Origin: Ligula intestinalis
Taxonomy: Eukaryota; Platyhelminthes; Cestoda; Diphyllobothriidea; Diphyllobothriidae
NCBI GenBank assembly: GCA_036362985.1
Contig: JAYGXS010000007.1
Coordinates: 18,668,446 to 18,732,445 of the forward strand
Direction: 5' to 3'
DNA: 64,000 bases
Shown: piece after piece, positions 56,916 to 64,000 of the stretch
Layout: each line of letters begins with the position of its first letter
Position numbering within the stretch: position 1 is the stretch's first letter
The notes under the pieces: generated by a model
The model's input: the letters and a program-made list of their open reading frames with translations, nothing else
The model's database searches: none
Told to the model about the DNA's origin: nothing
Made by a program: the position numbers and the translations under genes

Positions 56916-57289
56916 CTCTCAAATCACTAAATAAAACAGGAAGTTTTTTACTGAAAGGTATTCGCAATATTAAATCCACTCATAAGATAGAAAACGCAAC
57001 TAAGTGTGCGTTAAACTACCAAGTCCAATTTTGTCCTGATTTTCGCATGAATTCCCAGTCATATTATACTTTTAAGGCCCCCTAAACATGACAGAAGTAT
57101 ATGAACGCCCCGCTCTAGTGCTTCACTTGGCCCTGCGCTTAATTCGAGGTAATTATAATCCCATGACCTAAAAATAAAAGTAGCCCTTGCAAAAAACCTA
57201 AATTTTAGCCCTAATCATACCCCTAAGTGCATCATCGAGGCGGTACCATTGCATGGATCAGGAAAATAATACGGTTCGTCAAGGTTAAT
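56916..57289. other. No recognised gene
   Basis: AT-rich non-coding DNA between a SINE and a PLE fragment. Confidence 0.35.
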
Positions 57290-57690
57290 AAGTGTCTTAT
57301 AATTAGAAACCGTCGTTCTCACACTGCCCGCATTTACTTTTTAACTTGTTCCTGTGGATCAGGATACATTGGCTGAATAACAAGGCACCTGGAAAACGGG
57401 AAATTAAACATATACTAGCCTGGCTAAGTAAAAGTGAAACTAGAACGAGCTCGAGTTCTATTCTCGCACATCTTGTCTATACGAATCACCGAGTCAATCT
57501 TAATGAAGCCATTCGTGTTGTCTACCAGAAAACAATCGACTTCTCCAAGGGCCTACGCCGACGGGTGTTAGCAACAGCTAAGGCAGTGACTATTTGGTCA
57601 GTGAATCTAGTGCTGTTTTCAGAAGTCGCTAATATAGGCACCATCACTTCCGTGGCCGGCGCCGTCGCAAGGCGGTGAGTAAATATCGCC
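57290..57690 (+). mobile_element. Penelope-like element fragment (subfamily A), broken GIY-YIG domain
   Basis: The frame at 57346-57678 contains ILAWLSKSETRTSSSSILAHL, NHRVNLNEAIRVVYQKT and GLRRRVLATAKAV, matching the minus-strand copy at 60541-60894. The CSCG..YIG core is scrambled by a frameshift (the sequence GGATCAGGATACATTGG near 57355 encodes SGYIG in another frame). Confidence 0.65.
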
Positions 57691-58400
57691 CCCACCTTTT
57701 GATGACAGGCACTTACTCCGTGCAAGAGATAGTACTTTTCAGTCCACATAATGACCTCTACACTCCGATCTCGCCATGCGGGTCACGTGAAAAAGATGAT
57801 TTTTAATCAAAAAACACTTATTTTGGGATGGCCCGGACGCGAGTTATCACTCGGGCAATCCTGAAGGTACCAGAACAAAGGGACCTTACTGGTGACCGGT
57901 TCATGCAGTTACAAGCGACCTTCGAAGGGCAGACATTAGGCCAGGACAAAGGAGGTAGGACAAAGGAGGTACGTGCCAGCGAGACTGTTCCGGGTCCGGG
58001 TTGCTGTTGTCTGGGGGTCACGCTGAGGACACATGCACACACGCGCGTAAGCAAGCGCGCGCACAGCCACTCGCGAAGAGCCAATGGGGAGCAATGACTA
58101 CTGGCCCTTAAATAGCGAGAATGCGAGCAGAACGCCACTCTGGTGCTAGAGACGCTGCCAGTGACCCGAGATTCTGCTGCTAGTGACAAGACGTGCTGTT
58201 GGCCGAGACGAGCTACCGACGACAGAAGACAACGCTGATGTACAAGCAGAACTAGTAACAGTAAAGTACTATCTGCTATCCTGTTCTGCCTTCTCTTCCT
58301 AACACGTAACTGGGGAACATCACCGGTGTTGACACAGGGACACACTCGGCTTTAACAACTTATTAAACGTGTTTAACTGTACTATTTTCATTATCTATGC
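57691..58400 (+). other. No gene; possible solo LTR
   Basis: 58060-58320 has a TTAAATAGC-type TATA-like site, CT-rich sequence with GTAAAGTACTATCTGCTATCC, and an end near AACACGTAACTGGGGAACATC, which resembles an LTR followed by a primer-site region. No flanking copy or coding region confirms this. It lies just upstream of the host gene promoter. The minus frame at 57818-58345 (175 codons) has no domain. Confidence 0.25.
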
Positions 58401-58639
58401 AATTGTACCGACGCGATGACGAATTGCCGAAAATGCATGCTTGCCAAATAAGCTTTTCAAGTTAAAAATGGGAATATTTGCAGAATTAGATATCAGTTTA
58501 TTTGATTACTACACCAATAACGTTTCTTTTTATTCCAGTTACTCATTATCATTTGATGCTTCTGTTCTAATCAATAGCTAATGTATTTAACGATTCAGAA
58601 TGCTAACCTAACCCGGGGTAGGCATTAAGGTCTGAGGTC

Positions 58640-58720
58640 GCATTCCCGCCGCCATTTTGCTGCCCTATAAAACCACAGTCAAGTACACTACCAAGGCTGC
58701 TTAAAAATACTGGTGGTGTA
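58640..58720 (+). promoter_or_regulatory. Core promoter of the membrane-protein gene
   Basis: GCCGCCATTTTG (58648-58659) resembles a YY1 site, and TATAAAA (58666-58672) is a good TATA box. A start site would fall near 58695-58700, about 365 bases before the ATG. Cap or start-site data are not available here. Confidence 0.5.
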
Positions 58721-58747
58721 TTTTCGAGTGGCCAATGTTTTAGGAAG

Positions 58748-58942
58748 ATGCTAAACTCACTACTGTATCAGACTACTACTATATCAAACAGCAGAAAATT
58801 CTGCAGAGCTCAGCGTTTAGTTTTAGATTCGCACAAATTCAATCAGATTCGTACTAGGTTTGTAGGCATCCGTGTTAGCCGTGTGTTTTTTGAGAAATCG
58901 TCGCCTATAAACCAAATTTCACAACTCTTTTTGACCCAATAG
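58748..58942 (+). other. Upstream open frame (64 codons)
   Basis: ATG at 58748 to TAG at 58940-58942, between the predicted transcription start and the main ATG. The peptide has no motif. Its stop overlaps a possible splice-acceptor (CTCTTTTTGACCCAATAG), so it may be removed by splicing. Confidence 0.35.
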
Positions 58943-59064
58943 GGACCTTCGATCGATTGCCTAAGGTTTCCTTATCGTGCTGCCGCCGACGAGCCTTGAT
59001 TGGAGGAAAACAGAACCTACAAACGGGAGTCAGAACTGAGCTATCGTTTCCGACATCCACGCAG

Positions 59065-59553
59065 ATGACTTTGCCAAAATGCTTTTCTGTGCGATGGCAA
59101 CTGGCCCTACGTCGAAGATTGAAAAACCATCCCCTTCTCACCTTCCTCGTCATCGGCTTCTTTATCCTTTATGTCCTGTACTGGCCATCCCAGGCGAAGC
59201 AGCACAGTGCAATGTGGAGTTTCTCCCCATTGCTTGGTGAGTATGTCCGGGTGGAAGTCTGCGCAAGCGACTGGTACGCTCCTATTCGGGCCAAGGTTAA
59301 CGGAAGTTACCGCCTTCTGTTGAACATACTTGTGGATCCAACCACTGCAACAACCGAGTTTGACCGTGTTCCCAGTAGCAACGTAGTGAAAGATGACAGT
59401 CGTCCACGTCTGCTCTCCTTTGAAAATATGGCTGAGATCGAGGATCAAATCTGGCGTCTGCCTGTTGACAAGCAAGTCTACCAGCTTTATCCGCAGAGCA
59501 TGAACATGTCGGATGTTGTTAGCAGAGTGAAGTCTTGTCGTCCAGTGCCGGAG
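59065..59553 (+). CDS. First coding exon of a type II membrane protein, possible Golgi glycosyltransferase
   Basis: The exon is 163 codons from ATG at 59065 to a strong donor GAG|GTAAGT (59551-59559), phase 0. The frame is open further upstream to a stop at 58891, but this is the only ATG before the membrane segment. The N-terminus is basic (WQLALRRRLKNH). It is followed by one hydrophobic span LLTFLVIGFFILYVLYW (about residues 23-39) and then a polar region with N-x-S/T sites (NGSY, NMSD). This is the layout of Golgi type II enzymes: short cytoplasmic tail, anchor, stem. The stem end (NMSDVVSRVKSCRPVPE) would suit a GT31-type hexosyltransferase, but no catalytic motif is within the exon, so this is a guess. 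Without transposon motifs and with a TATA box 400 bp upstream, it is the best host gene in the window. Later exons were not found before 64000. Confidence 0.65.
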
Positions 59554-60540
59554 GTAAGTCCACATGGTTTTCCTGGAGTTTGAGATTAAGTTAAGTGTAG
59601 TTATTATGGTGGTGTGTCCTCGCCTATCTCTGGTCTACTTGACGCTCTCTTGATACCAGGCCCCATTGGGGAGTGGCGAGAAAAAGAGGTAGATGCAGCG
59701 CAAGTCTACCCGCACTATGATCCAGCGCGTCACCGTCTCTGCACCAACCTGCTGTGGAGCCCACGACGGTGGAGCTAACGATTCTGGTGGTGATTGTCTC
59801 ACAATTGATTTCGAATTACGCAGTGTCTTACATAGGCACCCTGCCAGCACACGGCCCCAGACTGGGCAGGGCTGGGGACGGGGCAATCCGGGCGAATCCA
59901 GGGCTGAGGACCTTTATGGACGAACTATAATTACCGTACGAATTCTCCAAAATCTGTTTCGTCAAATAGTAGTACCAATAACCGTCATTTTGTGCCCTGT
60001 TCTTTGAAAATAGTCGAATCGGGGGTTAAAATGAGAAAAAGGGGTGTCCCGCTGTGGAACTATTTTCCGGAGGCGGGGCAATACGGGTTGAAATCTCCCT
60101 CTTCAAGCCCCGTCCAATGCAGGGGCACGTGAATTGGGCTCCGTAAAATACTTCCGCAGCAGGATGACCCTTTTTTCTCATTCTCACCCCCGATTTGGTT
60201 TTTTTCGTCAAAGAGCAAGGCGCAAAATAAGGGTTATTGGAACTTTTTTGACAAAGAAAAATAGTTCCGCAAATATTCCCATGGTTAATATTAGAAGTCA
60301 GTTTTTGGCAAACAATTGTTTTCAGCAACTCTTCATCAGACCAAACATTTGCAAGGGAAATTAACGCTGTACATAACAATAACAGTTTAAATAGTTAGAA
60401 AAATAAATAACTATCTAACACGGGCGCTGATTGGCCAACTCTGACTATGTCAGTTTGCGCATGTAGGTCATGTCAGGGTGTTGGTTGAGGGATTGTTGCT
60501 TGTTGGTAGGGGTGAAATCCTATCGCCACCTCGTGTCGGT
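59554..60540. other. Intron sequence with repeat at 59655-59800
   Basis: Follows the splice donor. 59655-59800 (minus) matches 745-880. 60040-60190 contains an internal inverted similarity (GGGTGTCCCGCTGTGGAACT versus CTTCCGCAGCAGGATGACCC). No exon with matching phase was recognised. Confidence 0.4.
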
Positions 60541-60915
60541 TTAGGAGATGGAAGTGACAGAGCTTGTGTCAGAGTCTTCTGACAACACAGCACTGGATTT
60601 GCTAGCCTTAGAGCTACTGCTTCGGCTGTCGCAAGCATCCGTTGGCGTAGGCCTTTGGAAAAAATTAGATGGTGTCCTGTAGACCACCTGAAAGGCTTCG
60701 CTAGTATCGACTCGATGGTTCGTATCGACAAGATGTGCGAGAATAGCACTCGAGATCGATCTAGCTTTACCTTTACTTAGCCAGGTCGGTATGTGCTCAC
60801 GTACCCTCTTTTCGAGACGCCTCGTTGTACGGCCGATGTATCCCGCTCCACAGGAGCAAGTGAAAGAGTAAATGCACATTGATGTGGCCTTCAAAAGGAG
60901 TCTGTCTTTACCTCC
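60541..60915 (-). mobile_element. Penelope-like element fragment (subfamily A), GIY-YIG domain
   Basis: The minus frame at 60541-60894 has an intact core: CIYSFTCSCGAGYIGRT, RRLEKRVREHIPTWLSKG, ILAHLVDTNHRVDTSEAF. Catalytic-type Tyr, Gly and Arg positions are all present, so this is the best-preserved endonuclease domain in the window. The frame lacks an RT. Its N-terminal part is the left arm of an inverted repeat with the plus copy. Confidence 0.8.
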
Positions 60916-61260
60916 ACCGAAATATTGGTGAACGTGTCAAAAAGCCTGTCACCTTAACTGCAGAAAAGGAAGACGATGCAACCAGCGAGCTGGTCAGACG
61001 ACGCTTGAGGACTGCAATCTCAAACGCTTCCCCAGCGGCGAACTTACGGGTGCTCTTCACGAACTCTCCCCTCCTACGATTGGGAGGTAAAGACAGACTC
61101 CCTTTGAAGGCCACATCAATGTGCATTTACTCTTTCACTTGCTCCCGTGGAGCGGGATACATCGGCCGTACAACGATGCGTCTCGAAAAGAGGGTACGTG
61201 AGCACATACCGACCTGGCTAAGTAAAGGTGAAACTAGATCGATCTCGAGTGCTATTCTCG
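60739..61260. repeat. 177-bp inverted repeat of PLE endonuclease sequence
   Basis: The left arm 60739-60915 and right arm 61083-61260 are reverse complements with few differences, around a 167-bp spacer. Both arms encode the start of the same GIY-YIG domain. Confidence 0.8.
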
Positions 61261-61328
61261 CCCCATGGGTCAATCTGGGGCTTGTGCTGGCAGGGCGATC
61301 ACCACCTGACATTGGCGAACGAGACTAA
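60916..61328 (+). mobile_element. Penelope-like element fragment (subfamily A), inverted partner
   Basis: The plus frame at 60879-61328 has the linker (LRTAISNASPAANLRVLFTN, LLRLGGKDRLPLKATS) and core CIYSFTCSRGAGYIGRT; the second cysteine of the CxC pair is Arg. The domain is cut after SSAILA, near 61260, where it meets unrelated sequence. Confidence 0.8.
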
Positions 61329-61619
61329 TGGAACACATTCAAACTACTTTAGGAGTATTTATTGCTGAGTGTGTCTTCCACGTTAAAGTGGAAAGTTTCT
61401 TATTTTAAATCCAGTATGATGTGTGCGTGTGCGTGCGTGCGTGTGTGTGTGCTGGACCAAGACGGGGTTCAGGTCAGAGCATGACTGACGTTATTCTGGT
61501 TGAATTTCCATAGCAAATGTCAAACATGCGCAGCTCACTTTAGAATGAATCCTAAGGCAGAGCGGGACAAGTGAGTTACGTTAGCGATCTGTGAACGTTC
61601 ATCAATGACCGTCAGTATC
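61329..61619. other. Microsatellite and SINE2 tail fragment
   Basis: A (GTGTGC/GT)n run lies at about 61425-61452. The minus strand of 61490-61615 carries the SINE2 tail words (GATGAACGTTCACAGATCGC, CGCTCTGCCTTAGGATTCATTCT). Confidence 0.5.
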
Positions 61620-61845
61620 TTTTCATCTAAACTGGCAAAAAACAAACCCGTGGCCCAACAGTTTGAAGGCTAGACTTCTGCCGTGAGTGGAAAAGCGCTT
61701 CGCGTCCAACTTTATCATGGATAAAGGCGAAGATGCTGACCCCAGGTATTGGAGTGGCGAGAGTAGGTAAGGTGATCTCTGGGGGAGAATGTTTATTGGT
61801 CTGAGCTTTCGCACTCATGCTCGAGTACATCATCCGAGAAAGACA
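61620..61845 (-). mobile_element. Penelope-like element terminal fragment
   Basis: On the minus strand: hammerhead-like motif (61842-61799), ACCAATAAACATTC, then CAATACCTGGGGTCAGCATCTTCGCC. The order matches 56292-56420. No coding part remains. Confidence 0.6.
61799..61842 (-). ncRNA. PLE hammerhead-like motif, well preserved
   Basis: On the minus strand: TCT, core CGGATGA (one difference from CTGATGA), an extra T, helix II GTACTC/GAGTGC (six pairs with one G-U, loop GAGCAT), GAAA, the AGCT palindrome, C at the cleavage position, then AGA, which pairs with TCT. The architecture, including the extra T after the core, equals that at 56292-56338. Confidence 0.6.
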
Positions 61846-62173
61846 TTTGGGTCAAGAACATGAGTTAAAATATGGGCTTACTGATAGCTACTGGTTGGTC
61901 TGCTGTCCTCTCGTCTTATTGGACCCCCTGTGCACACGTGCAACCGTGTGGCACCATATGGCCTGGGGAGATCTATAGATCTGTTGATTGAGTTGTTGTC
62001 CATTTTCCAGGCCTCAATAACTTCCCTCGACCGTTTGCTGTCGGCTCGGCCTATCACTTGGCACCATCAAAGTCGAGCCGATGGTCGTTTTCTAGACTGT
62101 GCATGGCGATGTGCTAGAGTAAACTCTTTCTCTTTACAGGTAATGTATGCTCGTGCATATATATATATATATA
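61846..62173. other. No recognised gene; AT microsatellite at the end
   Basis: A TA dinucleotide run lies at about 62158-62173 directly before the palindromic SINE. The frame at 61930-62229 has no motif. Confidence 0.4.
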
Positions 62174-62200
62174 TGGAGTGGATCCGACAAAGACAAGGGA

Positions 62201-62245
62201 GACCGAAATGGCCATTTCTGGCTTGTTAGCCGTCATCAGCCAGTC
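62201..62245 (-). ncRNA. Hammerhead-like ribozyme module, left arm
   Basis: On the minus strand: GACTGG, CTGATGA, helix II GGCT-AACA-AGCC inside a C/A mismatch, GAAA, helix III ATGGCCAT palindrome, T, then TCGGTC, which pairs with GACTGG at six positions (two G-U). The layout is that of a minimal type I hammerhead. Confidence 0.65.
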
Positions 62246-62340
62246 ATACCTAATCTCAGGTGCCGAGGTAGGGTGGTAAACCCAACGACCAAAGGTCCCG
62301 GGTTCGAATCTCGGGGGTTCCGACCCCTGAGATTGGGTAT

Positions 62341-62385
62341 GACTGGCTGATGACGGCTAACAAGCCAGAAATGGCCATTCCGGTC
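62341..62385 (+). ncRNA. Hammerhead-like ribozyme module, best copy
   Basis: Helix I GACTGG (62341-62346) pairs with CCGGTC (62380-62385) at all six positions (one G-U). The core CTGATGA (62347-62353) is perfect. Helix II is GGCT/AGCC (62355-62358, 62363-62366) with loop AACA, closed by C62354 and A62367, which do not pair. GAAA is at 62368-62371. Helix III is the ATGGCCAT palindrome (62371-62378) without a loop, so cleavage would probably need a dimer. T62379 is at the cleavage position. Schistosome Sm-alpha repeats are a known tRNA-like/hammerhead SINE precedent. Confidence 0.7.
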
Positions 62386-62559
62386 TCCCTTGTCTTTGTC
62401 GGATCCACTCCATCATATTCTGAGGTCGCTGAGCGACAAGTCTGATATCGGTCAAGTACGAGCCTCAAGGCACTTCCGGGACAAGTATGTGCCCTTACCA
62501 GATAGATCGGATGAGCACCTTTGTTCCATATACACATATATATATTGCTAATAGAAGTG

Positions 62560-63240
62560 AAAATGCGTGTCCCCAGACATAATTGAGAAGGTAGGTCGAT
62601 CACGGGAACCAAAGGTTTATTGTCCTGACGTTTCGGAATCATACAAGCTTACATTGTCAAAGGTAATAGTCACACGAATTGTCACAGTATTCAAGGGCAA
62701 AGTTAGCTAGGCAGGCCAATGACTGTTGTTGTCATGTGGCCGTGGGCTAGTGTCTTGGCAGGGGGAAGGGGGGGCGGTGATGGCGCCGGGATGATAATGG
62801 TCATTGATCGGGTTTTCATGGTCCGGTGGTTGGGTTCACCCGTCGTCCTGCTGTGTTGACAACTTCCGCAAACGCGCGAACGGGGGTTGCCATGTCCGTG
62901 TTCACGCGTTGGTTGCTGCCGGGCTGGTGATCATCGCTGTCTGGTCCCAGCGTGTGCTCGCGTTTGTCTGCGTTCACATCATGTTGCTGGTCCTGCGGGC
63001 CTGTAGACGTAATGGCTTGCCCTCCGTTTGCGACTGCATCTGACGGTCGCGCACGCTCATTTGTGCTGCTGATTGGCGCGCCTGGTCGACGTTCCTTTTC
63101 ATGGTCATGTTGCTTGTACTTAGCTTGTGAGGCTAAGTAGGCTGCTGGCAGCGTCACACAGCGGTTGCTTGAATTGGATATGGTATGCTAGGCTTCGAGT
63201 GTCTCCCTAGCTCTTTGGTCGTTTCCTCGCCCCAGGATCT
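62560..63240 (-). mobile_element. Penelope-like element 3' fragment
   Basis: The minus frame at 62816-63157 is the C-terminal tail (CVTLPAAYLASQAKYKQHDH region), the same as residues after the endonuclease in the plus copy at 63363. The end of the endonuclease is at 63158-63240. The 3' UTR ends in a shortened terminal motif (GAAACGTCAGGACAATAAAC, minus strand of 62610-62632) whose helix II is deleted. Confidence 0.75.
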
Positions 63241-63339
63241 TCATAGAACGCAGTAGTTGGGTCAACCCAATAAAAAAGCCAACGATCAACCAACCAAAAG
63301 TCTGGCGGGCGCTACCTTATATCGCAAACCCGTCTGAAG

Positions 63340-64000
63340 CAGCCGCTCAACTCCTGTAACCAGTGGGTATCGGCATCGCCCATAGACCCGAAGCGACGAT
63401 CCGACGATTGATAATGAAACCAAAGGCTCCCATGTCCCGAGTTAAAACGGCCAACGTCGTGTACCAGACACAATGTAGTTCCTGTGAAGTGAACTATGTC
63501 GGGGAATCGGGCAAGCGATTGCAAACCCGTATGACCAAACACGAAAGAGCGGTGCGCAGACAGGAACAACGCTCCCTAGTGGCGGAATGTTGCACAGCTA
63601 CAAAATGTACGTTCGCATTTCAAGACGCTGAGATCCTGGGGCGAGGAAGCGACCAAACAGCTAGGGAGACACTCGAAGCTTGGCATAACATATCCAATTC
63701 TACCAACCACTGTGTGACGCTGCCAGCAGCCTACTTAGCCTTACGGGCTAAGTACAAGCAACATGACCATGAAAAGGAACGCCGACCAGGCGCGCCAATC
63801 AGCAGCACAAACGAGCGTGCGCGACCGTCAGATGCAGTCGCAAACGGATGGCAAGCCATTACGTCACCAGGCCCGCAGGACCAGCAACATGATGTGAACG
63901 CAGACGAACGGGAGCACGCGCTGAGACTAAATGGCAGCGGAGATGATGTGACAGCAGACGGGAGGTAGGCAACACAGCAGGTAAACGGTGAAACACAACG
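63340..64000 (+). mobile_element. Penelope-like element, GIY-YIG endonuclease and C-terminal tail (runs off the window)
   Basis: The open frame 63363-63968 starts IAHRPEATIRRLIMKPKA (the PLE linker), then NVVYQTQCSSCEVNYVGESG, RLQTRMTKHERAVRRQ, CTFAFQDAEILGRGS, ETLEAWHN and the polar tail. VVY and YVG are intact. The RT is missing and the 5' end is near 63300. The frame stops at TAG 63966-63968, so the protein end is inside the window but the 3' UTR is not. Confidence 0.85.

Larger units (their letters stand above)
62174..62412. mobile_element. Palindromic SINE2: tRNA-like core between two opposed hammerhead-like modules
   Basis: The arms 62174-62259 and 62327-62412 (86 bp each) are nearly perfect reverse complements. 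The 67-bp centre is a plus-strand tRNA-like core (GGTAGGGTGGTAAAC as A-box region, GGGTTCGAATCTC as B box). Each arm contains a 45-nt hammerhead-like module and the tail word GTCTCCCTTGTCTTTGTCGG. TA repeats flank the left side (62158) and, further off, the right (62530-62545). Confidence 0.8.

Noticed and set aside
57818..58345. 175-codon minus-strand open frame
   Set aside because: No domain, Arg/Ser/Cys-rich composition typical of an antisense GC-rich stretch, and it overlaps a possible LTR and lies upstream of a gene on the other strand.
58957..59064. Extended N-terminus of the membrane protein from a TTG codon
   Set aside because: No ATG lies upstream in frame; the ATG at 59065 places the anchor at a typical distance and the upstream residues are probably 5' UTR.

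Overview
The window looks like intergenic and first-exon DNA from a large, repeat-rich flatworm genome, most likely a diphyllobothriidean tapeworm (Spirometra/Diphyllobothrium/Schistocephalus type). This is an inference. It rests on non-LTR elements whose protein ends in C2H2 zinc fingers, on many Penelope-like elements (PLEs) with GIY-YIG endonuclease domains, on tRNA-derived SINEs, on a degenerate TTAGGG array, and on eukaryotic gene signals (TATA box, splice donor). There is no operon structure, CRISPR array, rRNA or intact tRNA. Almost all open frames are retroelement relics or chance.

Layout. 1-10 kb: PLE fragments (0.96-1.48, 6.2-6.7, 8.2-8.6 kb), a palindromic SINE at 7 kb and old dispersed repeats. 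10-21.4 kb: a nearly complete minus-strand zinc-finger LINE (LINE-A, 12.7-18.5 kb) split by a second LINE (LINE-B, 14.75-16.63 kb), a plus-strand LINE-A tail (18.66-19.45 kb), and an LTR-like repeat on each side. 22.2-23.1 kb: a foldback element with a 166-bp tRNA-SINE inserted between short target duplications. 24-34.4 kb: LTR-like pieces, a 262-bp-arm palindrome from PLE terminal repeats, PLE and LINE-B fragments, a multi-part SINE and an inverted pair of 600-bp repeats. 35.4-37.6 kb: the longest PLE (reverse transcriptase plus endonuclease). 38-50 kb: LTR-like pieces, a Gag-like fragment and CR1-like LINE copies, the best at 46.05-49.35 kb. 50-55 kb: SINEs, a 13-bp tandem array and an interstitial telomere-like block. 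55-64 kb: PLE copies, several as inverted pairs.

The one convincing host gene is a first coding exon at 59065-59553. It has an upstream TATA box and encodes a type II membrane protein, possibly a Golgi glycosyltransferase. Its remaining exons lie outside the window or were not recognised.

The most interesting signal is a set of hammerhead-ribozyme-like modules. One set follows the tRNA-like head of a SINE family. Its best copies, 62201-62245 (minus) and 62341-62385 (plus), have a CTGATGA core, a GAAA core, a palindromic helix III and a six-pair helix I, and they face each other across one tRNA-like core. A second set sits at PLE termini, for example 56292-56338 and 61799-61842. Hammerheads are already known from PLEs and from the schistosome Sm-alpha SINE-like repeat. 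The tRNA-head plus hammerhead SINE, its palindromic form and its multi-part form in this genome are the parts worth testing. No search or folding program was run; all alignments and pairings were made by eye.
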